Shown here one piece after another: positions 1 to 12,506 of a stretch of 64,000 nt of DNA. Location of the stretch: NCBI GenBank assembly GCA_028554755.1, contig JAPTOF010000009.1, positions 4,103,501 to 4,167,500 on the forward strand, given 5' to 3'. The notes under the pieces are model-generated. The model did no database searches. It was not told where the DNA came from and saw nothing but the letters and a program-made list of their open reading frames with translations. Made by a program: the position numbers and the translations under genes. How positions within the stretch are numbered: the first letter of the stretch is position 1; each line of letters opens with the position of its first letter. The DNA comes from Cordia subcordata. Its lineage: Eukaryota; Streptophyta; Magnoliopsida; Boraginales; Cordiaceae.

Positions 1-951
1 ACCCCTTCTATCTTCTCCCCCAAACCAAAGGGAGAAAAAAGAGAGAGAGTGTGACATTACTAATTAAAACAACAAAATGGTTTTGTCACTATGTAACATA
101 GGTTGAAGAAATTAAGGTTGTGTAGAATATCTTTTTTCAAAACAGTTTTGTCTTTCTGTTCTTTTCCAAAATACATCTACATGCAAATTTTCTTCAACAA
201 TTTTTTTTTTCACAATTCAACCATTGGATATAATACATACTTCCACAAATTCCAAATATATTTATATCCAATAAAAATTATTATAATAAAAAATAAAAGC
301 CATAAAAAAATTAATCATCTTTTTACAAGAAAACACTTATTATTACCTATGGTGGCTTACACGAACTTGAGAAAAAGTAGTTCTTTCTTGAGTATTATTA
401 AGTCTAGAGTCAAATGTTCCTCCAGTGTTACACTCGATAGAGTGAGAATTGTTAATAGTAGCGCTTTCATGTCCTTGAACCTATTCAAATAACCAAAATA
501 ATTAATTAATTTAATACAAGAAAATGTTAAAAAAAATCTATGGTTGCTTGTATAATGTCCTTATATTACTACACAAATTCCTGTATGTTTGGTTGACTAA
601 CAATTTATCAGCCTTTGATATAAGTAACAATACAAATATGAAATAACTATAACCACCATTGACAAATAAGATTCATACTATTAATAAATAATTCTTTCTA
701 GTTATAACTATCAATACTTTCATCACTTCATAGTATTTCCTAGTCACCTCACCATTATCATTTATATTGCCACTCTAATAACACTCTTCACCATTAATAT
801 TTTCTTGGTCTTTGTTGATCTCTTGTGGTGGTATTTCAAAATTAGGAGATCGATGTTCTTGGGTACAAGCTTGTGTTATCGTGATAGTTGTGAAGTGCAA
901 GATTGGAGTTGAAGATCTAAATGGATATGTGTCTCACCTTTATCAAGACAT
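1..951. other. AT-rich flank, no supported gene
   Basis: This is the DNA left of the oldest retroelement. It is AT-rich with homopolymer runs and a short GA-rich stretch near base 45. Open frames at 103-492 and 812-1000 exist, but the first translates to AT-driven low complexity (F, I, K, N, Y). The second crosses into the LTR that starts at 952, so its end is not native. I cannot exclude that part of 812-951 was an exon cut by the insertion, but nothing identifies it. Confidence 0.5.
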
Positions 952-2676
952 TGTTAGGATTGTATGCCCTAAAGACATTTGTACATGGATATTGAGCTAG
1001 ACATTTGATCATTGTTTATATTTATGAGCACTTCTTACATATATTATCTTTGGTGTATATGTGTAATACATTGTGTAGTCCAATTTCTTGGGTGTGCAGT
1101 GAGGCTGGATGCATAGTAAGTCCACGTCTAGTTTTGGATATATCATAAAAATGTCCATAATAGGATGGTAATGTTGGGCACTCTACCGGCATAAGGCTAT
1201 AGTTAGGGAGTCTCCTAGCAAGAGTGATCTACCTTGGTCAATGGAGGGTCTTTTTAGACTTCGCTTCTAGTGCATATGTGACGCATTGAATAGGACCCCT
1301 ATGATTATGTCTTCTGAAACCGTGTCATCATATATAGAGGACAAGATACTCACTGCTTCTAAGTGACTGATACTCTTAATCTTGAGCATGTGTGGATGAA
1401 CTGATGAAGTTAGGGTGTAGCACTTTGATGTGCCATGAGAAGAGGTCTTAAATTATAAGATTATCTACCTCCTACATTGGGTGTTGTGTTCTAATCAATC
1501 AAGACATGCATGTGCAACATTAGAGTCTATATGCCCCTTTAGATTTGTCCTATTGGTCATCATAAATCTAGATCTAGTGATACTACCTTTAGGGGTCTAT
1601 CGATCATTTGCTTATGGGTCGCTCCCTAGATCAAGAGATTTATGACTAGGTGGTGATCATTTCTTTGACTAGAGATTCCAAAGTTATAGATGTAGTCTTG
1701 GAGGTGATGGTGCCTTTTAACCAGCCTTGTCTACAGGTGGACATAGAGGGGTATTTTGATCATTTCACTCGATTGGTCAAAGATAGTGGTTACTTGATGT
1801 GACTGGTTTATGCTTAACTAGTAATTATCCCTGAAGTGCAGTTTTAGTCTTTTGGTGAAAATAGACCGAGGTAAAAAATGGCCTTGATGTCGCCAAAGTA
1901 ATGGCAAAGGCATTTCGGTCATTTTGGGAGACAAAGGTAATTATGTCTTTTGGTCCTTTCATGAGTCATATTTCCAATGGATGTAACTAATTGAGATCAT
2001 CTAACTATATGGATGTTTTATTGAGATGTAAATTTAATAAAAAAGGGAAAAGGATTTTATCCAAATTTTTTCTTATTAAATTAATGGGCATCTCAATAGG
2101 ACAAGAGGGTCCCATGTAATTAGATATGGAGTCTGAGAGAGGAATGAATATCTTGGGATAGTTTATCCATATAACATATTTCATTTCTAGAAAGGGTCTA
2201 GTTGGAAACTTCATTATTTCTAAGACCTTACCTAATTAGGGTTGTTGTAGACTATACATAGTGAGCTTACAATATTACCCACTTGAGTTTTTTGCCTTTT
2301 AGAAAAATGGGTGCAGGAATTTTCACCTAGCATACTAAGAACACATATTACTCCATAGATGTTCAATTATAGCTCTATTAAATACTTGCCCACTTCATAG
2401 CGCCACATAACCTAGCTTTGGAAAAGTGATCATAATGAAGAAGATTAATTGGGAGGATATTTTAGTGGAGATTTCACAAAGCTAAGGGACCATCTACTTG
2501 GATCTTCAACTCCTTGAAGGTATATCACTTCATCTTCTTGCTTATACATTCAATTGTGCTTATGTGTACAAATAGCTTTTTATTGCTTATTCCGCCACCA
2601 TATTAGATATGTCTTTTAATAATTTTTAAAATCTTGTTGGTCTATGAGCTGTGGTGTAGCAATCCTGATCCTAGCA
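952..2676 (+). repeat. 5' LTR of the old copia
   Basis: About 1.73 kb, starting TGTTAGG and ending GATCCTAGCA. It aligns along its length with the interrupted 3' LTR (34609-35759 then 45127-45724, about 1.75 kb). A tRNA-iMet primer site follows at once, which fixes the right boundary. Its start resembles that of the younger copia LTRs (10646, 35760 and 43226 copies read on the minus strand), so they belong to related subfamilies. The copies differ at many positions, consistent with age. Confidence 0.85.
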
Positions 2677-2678
2677 AT

Positions 2679-2690
2679 TGGTGTTAGAGC
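2679..2690 (+). other. Primer binding site (tRNA-iMet type)
   Basis: TGGTGTTAGAGC sits two bases after the LTR end. It differs at two positions from TGGTATCAGAGC, the plant copia site complementary to initiator-Met tRNA. It marks the start of the internal region and confirms plus orientation. Confidence 0.75.
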
Positions 2691-4397
2691 CTAGGCTCTA
2701 TTTGCACATATTTTAAGCCAAGAACATGATAATAAGTTGATTAAAGTGAAATAGTCTTGTGGGTGGCGAGCCTTGTATGATTCTATGATGGATATGTTAT
2801 GGGCTGACCTTTGTGGTTGCAGCTTGTGTATTATATTGGTCCTAATCGATGGTTCAAATGTATGGATTTATTTTCTTGCATAGAATCTATTGTAGCTTTA
2901 ATTTGAGAAAGGCATAGGAATGGAAAAATGGCTTATATTTTGTGATGAAACTTGTATAGGTTGTTTTTCTATGTAATTCCTTGTAATGCATCGATTAGAA
3001 GCCGAAAAAGCTGCAGAGCACGTTGTTTGAGGTTTTTTGGAAGAGCCGATCCACCCAGCTGGTTGACCGGTAGAAGCCCTTAGCTTGACCGGTAGTGTCC
3101 AGAAGCTCTTTGGAATAACCACTCTACCTAGCCAATTAACTGGTAGGAGGCCTCATTAGACTGGTAGATGTAGACAGTATTCTAGAAGTATCGATTGACC
3201 TAGTTGGTTGATCGATAAAGGTGTAAGATTCAACTAGTAGAAGCAGTTTGCAGTTGTTTGAAGTTTTTTGGCTTGTCGATTGCTTTGGGCTTTGACCCTA
3301 AAGCTTATTTATAGGGAGCCATTGATTAGGGACCATATAATTTTGCTATGGATATTTATTTTGCAATATTTATATGCTTGTTTGATTGTATGTATGGTTA
3401 TTGCAATCTATCATGTAGCAGTATGTCCACCCAAGTAAGATTTAAAATTGGCTAACCCTTGGATCTTGTTTTGGCTTAAGCTTGATAAGTCCCTCGAGAT
3501 TGCTTAGGATTTTGGTAATTAGAGATCCTAAAGAAGTAATGCATGTAATTAGCAATTTACTCATTTTTCTCCCGCGCTAATTAATTAATGGGCTTATCAA
3601 GATAACTCAAAGCACGCCTGCCTATGGATTTTAATCTGGATATAGGTCTAATCAATTTATGGTGTCCAATGTGTTTTAAAAACAAAAGATCGAATGGGGC
3701 GATTTCTATGTTAAGATCTAAAACATAATACCAAGATAAATAGAGGATAAGAAGACCCTCAAAGTTAAAATTTTGAGTAGGAGAGAGGAAGGGAAAACCT
3801 CACGACCTTTTACGTCCGGTTCATGTCAAGGGTAAATGGCATCGATCTCCCTATTGGAGGGTCTCACAAGTACCTAATTTTGATGAGATGGGCTTAACGT
3901 GTACATTTGTAAGGATATTGATGATGTTCGGCCATCTTATCAATAGAGTTCATTATCATAGACTGTGTAATGGCATGGGGATAAGAGTTACTACCCATCG
4001 GAGGGCTCAAGTTTAGATACATGACAGTGAATGAGACACTAAGGAGTTGGTTAATTACACTTAACTCAAATCATTGGTTCGGCCACCTCGTCGGTAAAGG
4101 CCTTTAGGAGATTTGAGAGGTCAACCGAGCAGTGATTAGATTCTATTAGATAATGTCTATCTAGATAAACGTTATTCAACTAGGATACGCCTAACTTAAC
4201 TATTCATAGTTCTGTCATCCCATCAATGGAGTTCGTATACATTATTACATCACTATAGTTTGAGGGTTAAACTACAAAAAGGAAAATGATGTAGAAAGTG
4301 CAACGTATATTGTTTTTTTTATGTTACATACATATTACACGTGTATCCAGTTTTTGTTGCTCAATTTTTTATTATGATTTATTGTTTGATATCCAGT
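2691..4397 (+). other. Leader of the old copia, with GGTTGACCGG-rich block
   Basis: A 1.7 kb untranslated leader between primer site and gag. Around 3046-3240 it holds several copies of a GGTTGACCGG-like motif. The younger relative carries a similar block at about the same distance from its own primer site (42700-42790). The rest shows no long reading frame. The frame at 2898-3122 on the other strand runs across this motif block and looks like a by-product of its base composition. Confidence 0.6.
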
Positions 4398-4730
4398 ATG
4401 ACTTCCTTCAGTCTACTAGCTATAATTTTGAAGAAGCATAAGCTCACTGGTCTGAATTTTGCAGATTGGAAAAGGAATTTGGACATGGTACTCACCGCTG
4501 AGGAGAACAAGTTTGTCTTCTTGACCTGTTGTAAGGGCAAACTCTTTTGACGTCAGGCGCAACACTAGGCAAAAATGGTAGAAGGCTAATAGTATGGCCA
4601 AGTGCTATATGTTGGCCTCTATATCAGATGTTTTGCAGAACAAGCATCAAAACATGGCAACTGCCAGAGAGATCATGACTTCACTATCTCTTATGTTTGC
4701 TGACTAGAGCAGGCCTCCTAGGCAAGCTGC
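4398..4730 (+). pseudogene. gag N-terminal part of the old copia, broken
   Basis: The frame opens at an ATG at 4398 (MTSFSLLAIILKKHKLTG) and matches the gag N-terminus of the younger copia (minus strand, from 41588), including the ADWKRNLD motif. An in-frame stop follows at about 4550. Downstream similarity (SMAKCY, MTSLS, MFAD) continues only in shifted frames. At 4730 the gene is cut by the Athila-like insertion and resumes at 31094. Copia gag forms the cytoplasmic virus-like particle that packages element RNA. This copy cannot. Confidence 0.75.
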
Positions 4731-5032
4731 AGATGATTTTTTGGGAGCACAAGCCTAAAGACCCGCAAGCACACAAATTGATGCAGTATAGTGTGTGCGA
4801 GTGCAGGTGTCGAATCCACGGGAAGCCGAATTATGGAGTGAACTTTATAAAAGATGTGTCCTAGAAAGTGCCTAAAAGGAAATCCTAAGCTAGCAATATT
4901 TTTGGTTTGTAGGATTAAAAAGAGCTCAATGTTAAAGGAAAACAAAGCTACGCTAAAGGGAAACGAGAATGGAAGATGAAGGAGACAAGCTAACTTAGAA
5001 GGAAACTAATGAAAGGAATGAGATAGGGTCAC

Positions 5033-7019
5033 TGATGTGTTAATTTTGTGTGTGTTTATGTACTATGTGTATATAGTTTCTTTGAGGTTTTTTAAGCTTC
5101 ATTTAGTGTATTAATATATCATTTAGGTCATACTTGTGCATATTAGGGTTTACATATTCATATTTAAAGTTAGGACTTAAATGCTACACTAATGCATGTT
5201 TGTTTCTTGTTTTAGGTGAGATTGAGGGAGATGATTGGAGCTTGATTTATGGTAACCGGAATGTGGATTCAAGCTCAAAGTTTTTGGGACGTGAGAGAAA
5301 CACAAAAGAAGCTTTTGGAGGCAAACGAGCGAAGAAAAGTGCCACAAGAGCGAAACAGGATCAACGCGAGCAAAATTAGTCATTGACCTGGCCAGTCGAC
5401 CATTGCCCTAAGCTGGTCGACCGGCCTAGTTGACAAGTCAAAATAGTAGCTTAAGCCCTTAGGCCAGTTGACCTAAGTGCCAGGCCAGTCGACCGACCTA
5501 ATCCCCTAGCTCTGCGTGATTTTTGCTCTATTTAAGCATTCTTTCAATTGGCCTGGTCCCCGGCTCTACGCGATTTCATCTCTATTTAAGCATTCTTTCG
5601 GCGATTTTTTGAGCAGGACACCTATTTTTTCACACACCCATTTCCCTAAACCCTAAATCTACCTAAACCCATCTCTCACATGCATACACACTTCTAATCA
5701 CATTTGGCATTTGGAATCAAGGATCTAAGAGGATCAAACACAAGATTTAGGGCTTAAGCTTATGGATTGTAAAGGATTAGCTTTGGATAGAAGGGTATAT
5801 TCTTCATTTCTCTTTTATTGTAAGTTTATATATGTATAAATAAAGCATGTAGGGTGATTTACTCTTGTATTATGGATTGATTATTACATTATTGTTATGG
5901 ATACTTGATGGATTTGAATATATATGTTTTATGCTTAGGGCTTCAAAGGCTATTTTACTTACATGTCTATGTGTTTGTTAAGCCTCAATAAATTGCATAT
6001 GTAAATTGAAGTCTATTATGATATTAATCACTTCATCATTATGCTAGCATGTCTATGTGTTCGTGTGGTGATTACAAGTGGGTATGGCTATATACATGTC
6101 TATGTGTGTGTTTGCATACTTAATAGCATAAATAGCTTCTATTGCTTACATGTCGGGTGCTATTGCTTAAATTGGTGTAATCTACGTATGTCTATGTGCT
6201 TAGTAGTAGAATATTCTAGAGTATTCTCAAATGCCATACCTTAAATGTGTATGCCTTGTGCTTAAATGTCAATACCTACTAATGTGATGTGATTGATGGT
6301 ACACAATTAGTAACTAGCCTAGGTCGAGTCCCATTTGGCTTTAGATACAGCTAATAGGTGTCCGGATAAGTTTAGTTGACCTTACTTTACTTAGCAAGAC
6401 TAGTTAGTCCACCCTAACGCCCTAGGTTCATAAGGACCATGCCGTAGCTCTAAGTAGACGACGCTTAGGGACGGGCTTGTACTGAGTCCTAGGGTTAGAT
6501 TGGGGAACTAATTAGTGGACTAAGTGCAAGGGTCAGATTGATTTAAGTCACCTAGAACCCTATTAGCCAGCCCTAATTCCTAAGTCATAAAAACCACGGT
6601 GTAGCTCTAGGAGTCATTACCTAGGAACGGACCCACACTGAGGCTTAGGATACAAATTAGGCGGCTGATTAAAGGTCTAGACGAGAGCAACCCAAGTATA
6701 ATCCATCAAGAAACCTAACAAAAAGTAGTATTCACACATAAACAAGACATAATCACCCTAATCCCCATTTCTACTTGTTTGACTCCCTTAGATCGCTTGA
6801 TTCCCTATCGCACACATACACACATCGCCCTTTATTTTTCTTGCCTTTAGCTTAGATTTACTTTCTGAGCTGCCCACAATCTTAAAAACCCAAAAACATT
6901 GTAGGTTAGGTCCCAACATGTAGCTCTTTAGGACGCACATAGTTTAGGATACCACTCATATTTGGCCTTCCAGTGGATGCACTTGCACACATCGTACTAC
7001 ACACAACCTGTGCGCTTGT
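5033..7019 (+). repeat. 5' LTR of the Athila-related element, 3' end truncated
   Basis: It aligns with the right LTR at 15928-17884 over nearly its whole length. The alignment stops at the sequence GCTTGTG near 7019, whereas the right copy continues about 40 bp to its CA end. It contains a GGTCGACC-rich block at 5385-5510 and a duplicated promoter-like segment just after it. The U5-like part (6900-7019) has the conserved stretch around ACACAACC(T/C)(G/A)TGC(G/A)CTTG. Confidence 0.75.
5506..5603 (+). promoter_or_regulatory. Duplicated TATA region in LTR
   Basis: Two copies of a 54-bp unit, each ending in CTCTATTTAAGCATTCTTTC. The TATTTAAG boxes are at 5529-5536 and 5583-5590. The partner LTR has only one copy, with TATTTAAG at 16425-16432. 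The unit lies directly downstream of the GGTCGACC-rich block, which suits an LTR core promoter. Promoter activity is inferred from position and box sequence only. Confidence 0.5.
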
Positions 7020-7414
7020 GAAAAATTGAAACGGTGAAACATTGTTTTTTTATGCGGGTAATGAGAATATAGAAAGAATTTTGAGAGAAATTGGTTGAGA
7101 TTTCAGGAATCAAATGTGGGTTTGAGAGAGTTTTAAGTTAGGGTTAAGGAATTTTGAGAGAATTTGAGAGATTTTGGGGTTAAAAGCCCTAATTTTAAGC
7201 CTATCCGCATTCAGCTGGCTGATTGACTGGTTGTATAGGTCAACTGGCTAGGTTGACCGGCCAGATCAGAGAGCTCCTTAAAATTTTTCATTTGGCTGGG
7301 CGCCCTATAGCTTTAACTAGTTGACCGGCTGGGTCAGAAAATGCCCAAATGCATATTTTTTCATGCCCAAGCCATATAAACACATATATATGCAATTTAA
7401 CCACTTTTTATCAT
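7020..7414 (-). repeat. Probable 3' LTR remnant of the SIRE-like element
   Basis: The segment runs from the break in the surrounding LTR to the polypurine-type tract of the copia. That tract reads AGAAGGGAGATTAGAATG on the minus strand and lies just right of 7414. On the plus strand it begins TG and ends CA. It includes GGTTGACCGG-like motifs at 7205-7335. It shows no clear similarity to the 5' LTR at 14217-15559, so I treat it as a truncated or divergent LTR. Confidence 0.45.
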
Positions 7415-10400
7415 TCTAATCTCCCTTCTAATATTACAAAATTGATCCTCATGCAATGGTCTAGTGAAAATATCAACAACTTGATGCAAAGTATCAACAT
7501 ATTCAAGTATGATATCTCTTTTTTCTACATGATCTTTAATGAAATGGTGTCTAATCTCAATATGCTTAGTTCTTGAATGTTGAATTAGGTTCTTAGTGAG
7601 ATTAATTGCACTAGTATTATCACAATATATGAGAACATGATCATATTGCAAGGCATAATCAAGTAAATTTTGTTTCATCTACAAAATTTAAGCTACACAA
7701 CTACCAACTGCAATATATTCAGCTTCGGTGGTAGAGATAGTAACACTATTTTGTTTCCTACATGACCAAGATACTAAAGAATGTTCTAGGAATTGACAAG
7801 TTCCACTAGTTCTTTTACAGTCTATCTTACATCTAGCGTAGTCAGCATCAGAAAATCAACATAAGTCAAATGAAGTCTCTTTTGCACACCAAAGCCCTAG
7901 ATTACTTATTCCCTTAAGATATCTAATGATTCTTTTTACAGCAACTAAATGAGTTTCCTTAGGATTAGATTGAAATCTAGGACATAAGCAAACTCTAAAC
8001 ATGATATCTGGTCTAGATGCAGTTAAATATAGTAAGCTACTGATCATACCTCTATATTTATTCTCATCTATAGGTTTACCTTTCTCATCCTTATCCAATT
8101 TTGTTGAGAGACTTATAGGAGTTCCAATCTTCTTTGCATCTTCAAGCCCAAACTTTTTGATAATTTTCTTGGTGTATTTAGCTTGATTGATGAAGATACC
8201 CTCCTTTGCTTGTTTGATTTGGAGTCCAAGGAAAAGCTCTAACTCTTCTATCATGCTCATCTCGAACTCCTTATGCATGCACTTAGAAAAACTCTCACAT
8301 AAAGATACATTAGTAACACCAAAGATTATATCATCAACATAAATTTGTACAAGTAAAATGTCATTTTCTTCTTTTTTATTAAACAAAGTATAAGTGTTCC
8401 TCTTTCAAAGTTGTTTTCCACAAGAAATCCACTAAGTCTTTCGCACCAAGCTCTAGCAGCTTGCTTTAAACCATATAATGCATTTTCTAGTTTAAAAACA
8501 TGTTTTAGAAAACATGAATCTTCAAAACCGGGAGGTTGTTCAACATAGACCTCTTCTTTAATAAAGCCATTTAGAAAAGCACTTTTAACATCCATTTCAT
8601 AGAGTTTAAAGTCCATATAACATGCAAATGCAAGTAACATTCGAGCGGATTCAAGTCTAGCTATGGGGGCATAGGTCTCATCATAATTAATTCCTTCTTC
8701 TTGATTATCCTTGGGCTACTAGTCTAGCCTTGTTCCTAGATACTATACTGACTTCAACTAGTTTGTTTCTAAATACCCATTTTGTTCCTATTACTAGTCT
8801 ATCTTTAGGCCTTTCAACTAACTTCTAAACTTTATTTCTATCATATTGGTTAAGTTCTTCTTGCATGGCAATTATCCAATTCTCATCAAGTAAGGCTTCT
8901 TTTACATTTTTAGGTTCTATAGGAGAAATAAATGCATAATGTTTACAAAAAGTGTTAATATTACATCTAGTTCTTACTCCTTCATTTGGATCACCGAGGA
9001 TTTGATCTTGAGGGTGGTTTCTCACAAACTTCCAACTCTTTGGTAGGTCTCCATGAGTTTTTTTGGTTTCAATGTTCCCTTTGTTTAAGCATATTCCACT
9101 TTTCATATTGGCTTGAAACTCCTTTTCTTGATATTCTTCTTTTTGCTTTGCATCTTCTTGTTTTGTTGGAGTTTCTTTGTCTTTTGGAGTTGGATCTTTA
9201 AGTGTCGTCTTTTCCAAAAGATAACCTACATCATCAATTTCCCTTCTTGGCTCAAATGGGTTAGTCTCATCAAATATAACATGCATTGATTCTTTCACAA
9301 TAAGAGTTCTTTTATTATAAACTCTATATGCTTTACTCTTTGTGGAATAACCCAAAAATATGCCATCATCCGATTTAGCATCAAATTTCCTTAAGTGATC
9401 CTTAGTATTTAGGATAAAACATTTACAACCAAATACTTTGAAGTATCAAATTTTAGGTGTTTTTCCATGCCATAGTTCATATGGAGTTTTATTTAAGATA
9501 GGATTAATTAAAACTCTATTTTGCACGTAACGTGCGGTGTTTATGGCTTCACTCCAAAAATATGTTGGCAAGTTCTGTTCTTTTAGCATGGTTCTTGTCA
9601 TTTCTTGTAATGTGCGATTCTTCTTCTCTAGTAGCCCATTTTGTTAAAGAGTCCAAGGGGCTGAAAAGTTTTGTTCAATGCCATGTTCATCACAAAAATT
9701 CATGAAAGGAGTGTTCACATATTCAGTGCCATTATCACTACAGATGCAAGTTATAAAATAGCCTTTCTTTGCACTTTTCTACACAACCTTGCAAATTCAT
9801 TGAAGGCATCACTTTTATTCATAAGAAACATGACCCATGAAAATCTAGTATAGTCATCTACAACTACAAATGTATATTTAGAACCTTCTAAGCTAGCCAC
9901 ATCAATTGGTCCAAACAAATCCATTTGCAATAATTGCAATGCTTTATTTGTTAAAACTTTAATTAGGGGTTTGAAAGATGTCTTATGTTGTTTCCTAATT
10001 GATAAGCATCACAAATTTTGTCTTTTTTCAAATTTTAGCTTTGGTAAGTCTCTAACTAGATCATGCTTTGATAAATCATTCAACAAGCTCATGCTAGGAT
10101 GTCCCAATCATCTATGCCATAACCAAGGATTATCATGCACAACGGACAAGCATTTAACATGTTGACACACAAGTTGATCAATTTCAATAGTGTAGACATT
10201 TTCATTTCTCTTAGCTACAAATAATACATTATCATTTCCACATTTATAAACAATACAACTAGAGGATTGAAAAACTACTTTATGACCTTTGTCACACAAT
10301 TGACTTATACTAAGTAGATTAAGTTTTAGACCTTCTACAAGTAAGACATTATGTATACCAAGAGAATTTTTGTTACCAATGCTTCCTCTTTCGATTATTT

Positions 10401-10530
10401 TTCCTTTGCTATTGTTGCCAAAGGTAACATCTCATCCTTTTGTCTTTTTTAGTTTATAGAAGAGTGATGAGTTCCCCGTCATGTGCTTAGAGCAACCACT
10501 ATCCAAGATCCACTTCATCTTGCTTATTTT
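7397..10530 (-). pseudogene. Protease, integrase, RT and RNase H of the SIRE-like copia
   Basis: Read on the minus strand from 10530: protease active site WILDSGCSKHMTG (about 10525-10460), pre-integrase domain (10299-10100, H of the zinc motif in LGHPS), integrase core (MDLFGPI and DDYTRF, 9939-9751), integrase C-terminal and linker region (9355-8825), RT (MDVKSAFLNG, YGLKQA, intact catalytic YVDD in IYVDDIIFG near 8330) and RNase H (CDNTSAINL, 7678-7397). Frames break at about 10108, 9751, 8825, 8386 and 7856 through stops and frameshifts. This polyprotein normally matures in cytoplasmic particles to copy and integrate the element. Here it is inactive. Confidence 0.8.
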
Positions 10531-10645
10531 GCCTTAATTGCATACCTACACACATAAAATTCAAATGCAACTATTTATTTTGGGGCCCCCAACACCTTGG
10601 GTCCTTGGCGTTAATTTCAATTTTTGGTTTTGACCACTCATTTAG

Positions 10646-12506
10646 TGTAGGATTGATATTATTAAGTGTGGTGTACCCTAGTCTATATTTTCAAAAATTT
10701 AACTAAGAAAACATGCTAGGAAAATAATATATCCACCTAACACATTCAAGAACGTGCTTAAGAACATATAGAACATAACTAGTATTTGCAAAATATGTAA
10801 AGCTAACCTCTTGAAGCGTGGAGCCTTTGATGAAGCTATAACAGTCACGAGCTTTGTTTTTACTCACGAACAAGGCCATCAAAAATTTTCTATAAGAGTG
10901 TTGCATAGGCAACACCCTAGTCTTCTTCCCTATGATTAAAGAGACTTATCTTGAGAGAATAGCCTCTTGTGTGGGAAGAAACAAACTAATATGCTCTTCA
11001 AAACTGGAGCAAAAATCACACAATAAGTGTGTACTATGTGTTGTAGTATTTTTTTACCAAAGAGGAAGAAATTAACTACAAAGTGGATTACATAAAAGGT
11101 GTAGGGTCTTGTCTATTTATAGAGAGAATCTTGGCACCCCCAAGTTGCTAATCTTTCCATGTGGGAGAAAATTTTCATGTAGTAATTTCTTTCATGCAAC
11201 TTGTTCACTTGTCTTAGAAGACTTATGCAAGTTGTCCACTTCTCTTGGAAGACTTGGGCCAAGCCCACCATCCAAGCTCAAAACATAGTCCATAATCCAT
11301 GTGGAGGCCTAAGCCCAATAGGAAACCATCCTACCCAATTAGGCTATCTTGGACTCTAAAGAAAGCCTAAAGCCAATTTCGAGCTTTTGCCTAATAAGGC
11401 TACTACCACAATATGGAATTCACTCTTTCAAGATTACTCTCTCAAAGTCATTTCAACTAGGGAAGGGACCAAGAAGACACAATTAAGCTTGGCTTCCAAA
11501 AATAATTAAAAATGTCTTTGTCCAATCTAGGCGACATAATAATTATTTGTAACTCCGATCTATTCCACCATAAGATCAAAGTTGCACTCGAAGAATAATT
11601 GCTATTACCTAGAAGCTTATTACAAAAGAATGTGAACTTTGTCTTTGACCTACTAAATAACCGACTATAATGCCCCTCTATGTATACCCATAGCTAAGAC
11701 AGGTCCTTTGGCCTGTGTACTATCACCTCCTTAGCTGTATCTTTTTCTGTTGGGTTTCTTGTCCTATTGCCAACCATCCTTGGTCATGGAATTTCTTGAT
11801 CTGGGAAGTGACCCTCAAGCCATATGACCAATACACCTATAAAGGTAGTATCACTAGATCTAGATTCAGATGATAAATTTGGACAATTCCAAAGAGGGCA
11901 CATAGATTCCATATTACATATACATGTTACAATTAATTAGAACTTAGCACTCAATGCATAAAGCTGTTGATCTTAATAAGGTAAAATCTCACCCACAGTG
12001 AATCTTAGTACCAAACCCTAACTTTATTAGTTCATCCACATACACTCAAGATTAAGAAAAATGATCATTTAGTAGTAATGAGTGTCTTGTTTTCTTTCTT
12101 TGATAGTATATCTCTAGAAAACATACTCACAATGGTCTTGTCCAATATGTGACACACGTACTATTGAGACAAATCGGGAAAGTCCTCCAATGACCTAGGT
12201 AGATCACTCTCAAAGAGGAGACTTGCTTAATATAATCTTATCCCAGTAGTGTGTTCAACACTACTATTCGGTTATGGATTCAATTTATGACGTAACTAAA
12301 TCTAGACTTGGACCTATTGTGCATCCAGCCTCACTGTGCACCCAAGTCATTAGTTCAAGGCAAAGGACCTGTATACATGTATCAATAAAACATAATAGAG
12401 ATAATATGTAAGAAACTCATAATGCCATTTAACAAAAATGATTATACATTGTTTAACATCCAAAATGTCATGTCCAAGTGAGCTTTAGGGCATACTAATC
12501 CTAACA
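10646..12506 (-). repeat. Solo copia LTR with TTTAG duplication
   Basis: This 1861-bp sequence matches the LTR pair of the younger copia (35760-37650 and 43226-45121) from the first to the last base (TGTAGGATTG to ATCCTAACA on the plus strand). It is flanked by TTTAG at 10641-10645 and 12507-12511. No internal sequence accompanies it, so it is a solo LTR, the usual product of recombination between the two LTRs of a full element. It sits between gag and protease of the SIRE-like copia. A TATA box (TATAAATAG, minus strand) lies at 11113-11121. Confidence 0.9.
11113..11121 (-). promoter_or_regulatory. TATA box in solo copia LTR
   Basis: TATAAATAG on the minus strand, at the same place as the boxes in the two LTRs of the younger copia (36236-36244 and 43701-43709). 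Transcription from it would read leftward out of the solo LTR into protease and integrase of the SIRE-like copia. Activity is inferred only. Confidence 0.55.

Noticed and set aside
103..492. 129-codon open frame
   Set aside because: Its translation is low-complexity F/I/K/N/Y from AT-rich DNA, with no motif or neighbour support.
5134..5379. 81-codon frame repeated at 16026-16256
   Set aside because: It lies in paired LTRs and differs in length and content between them. The repetition reflects LTR identity, not a conserved gene.
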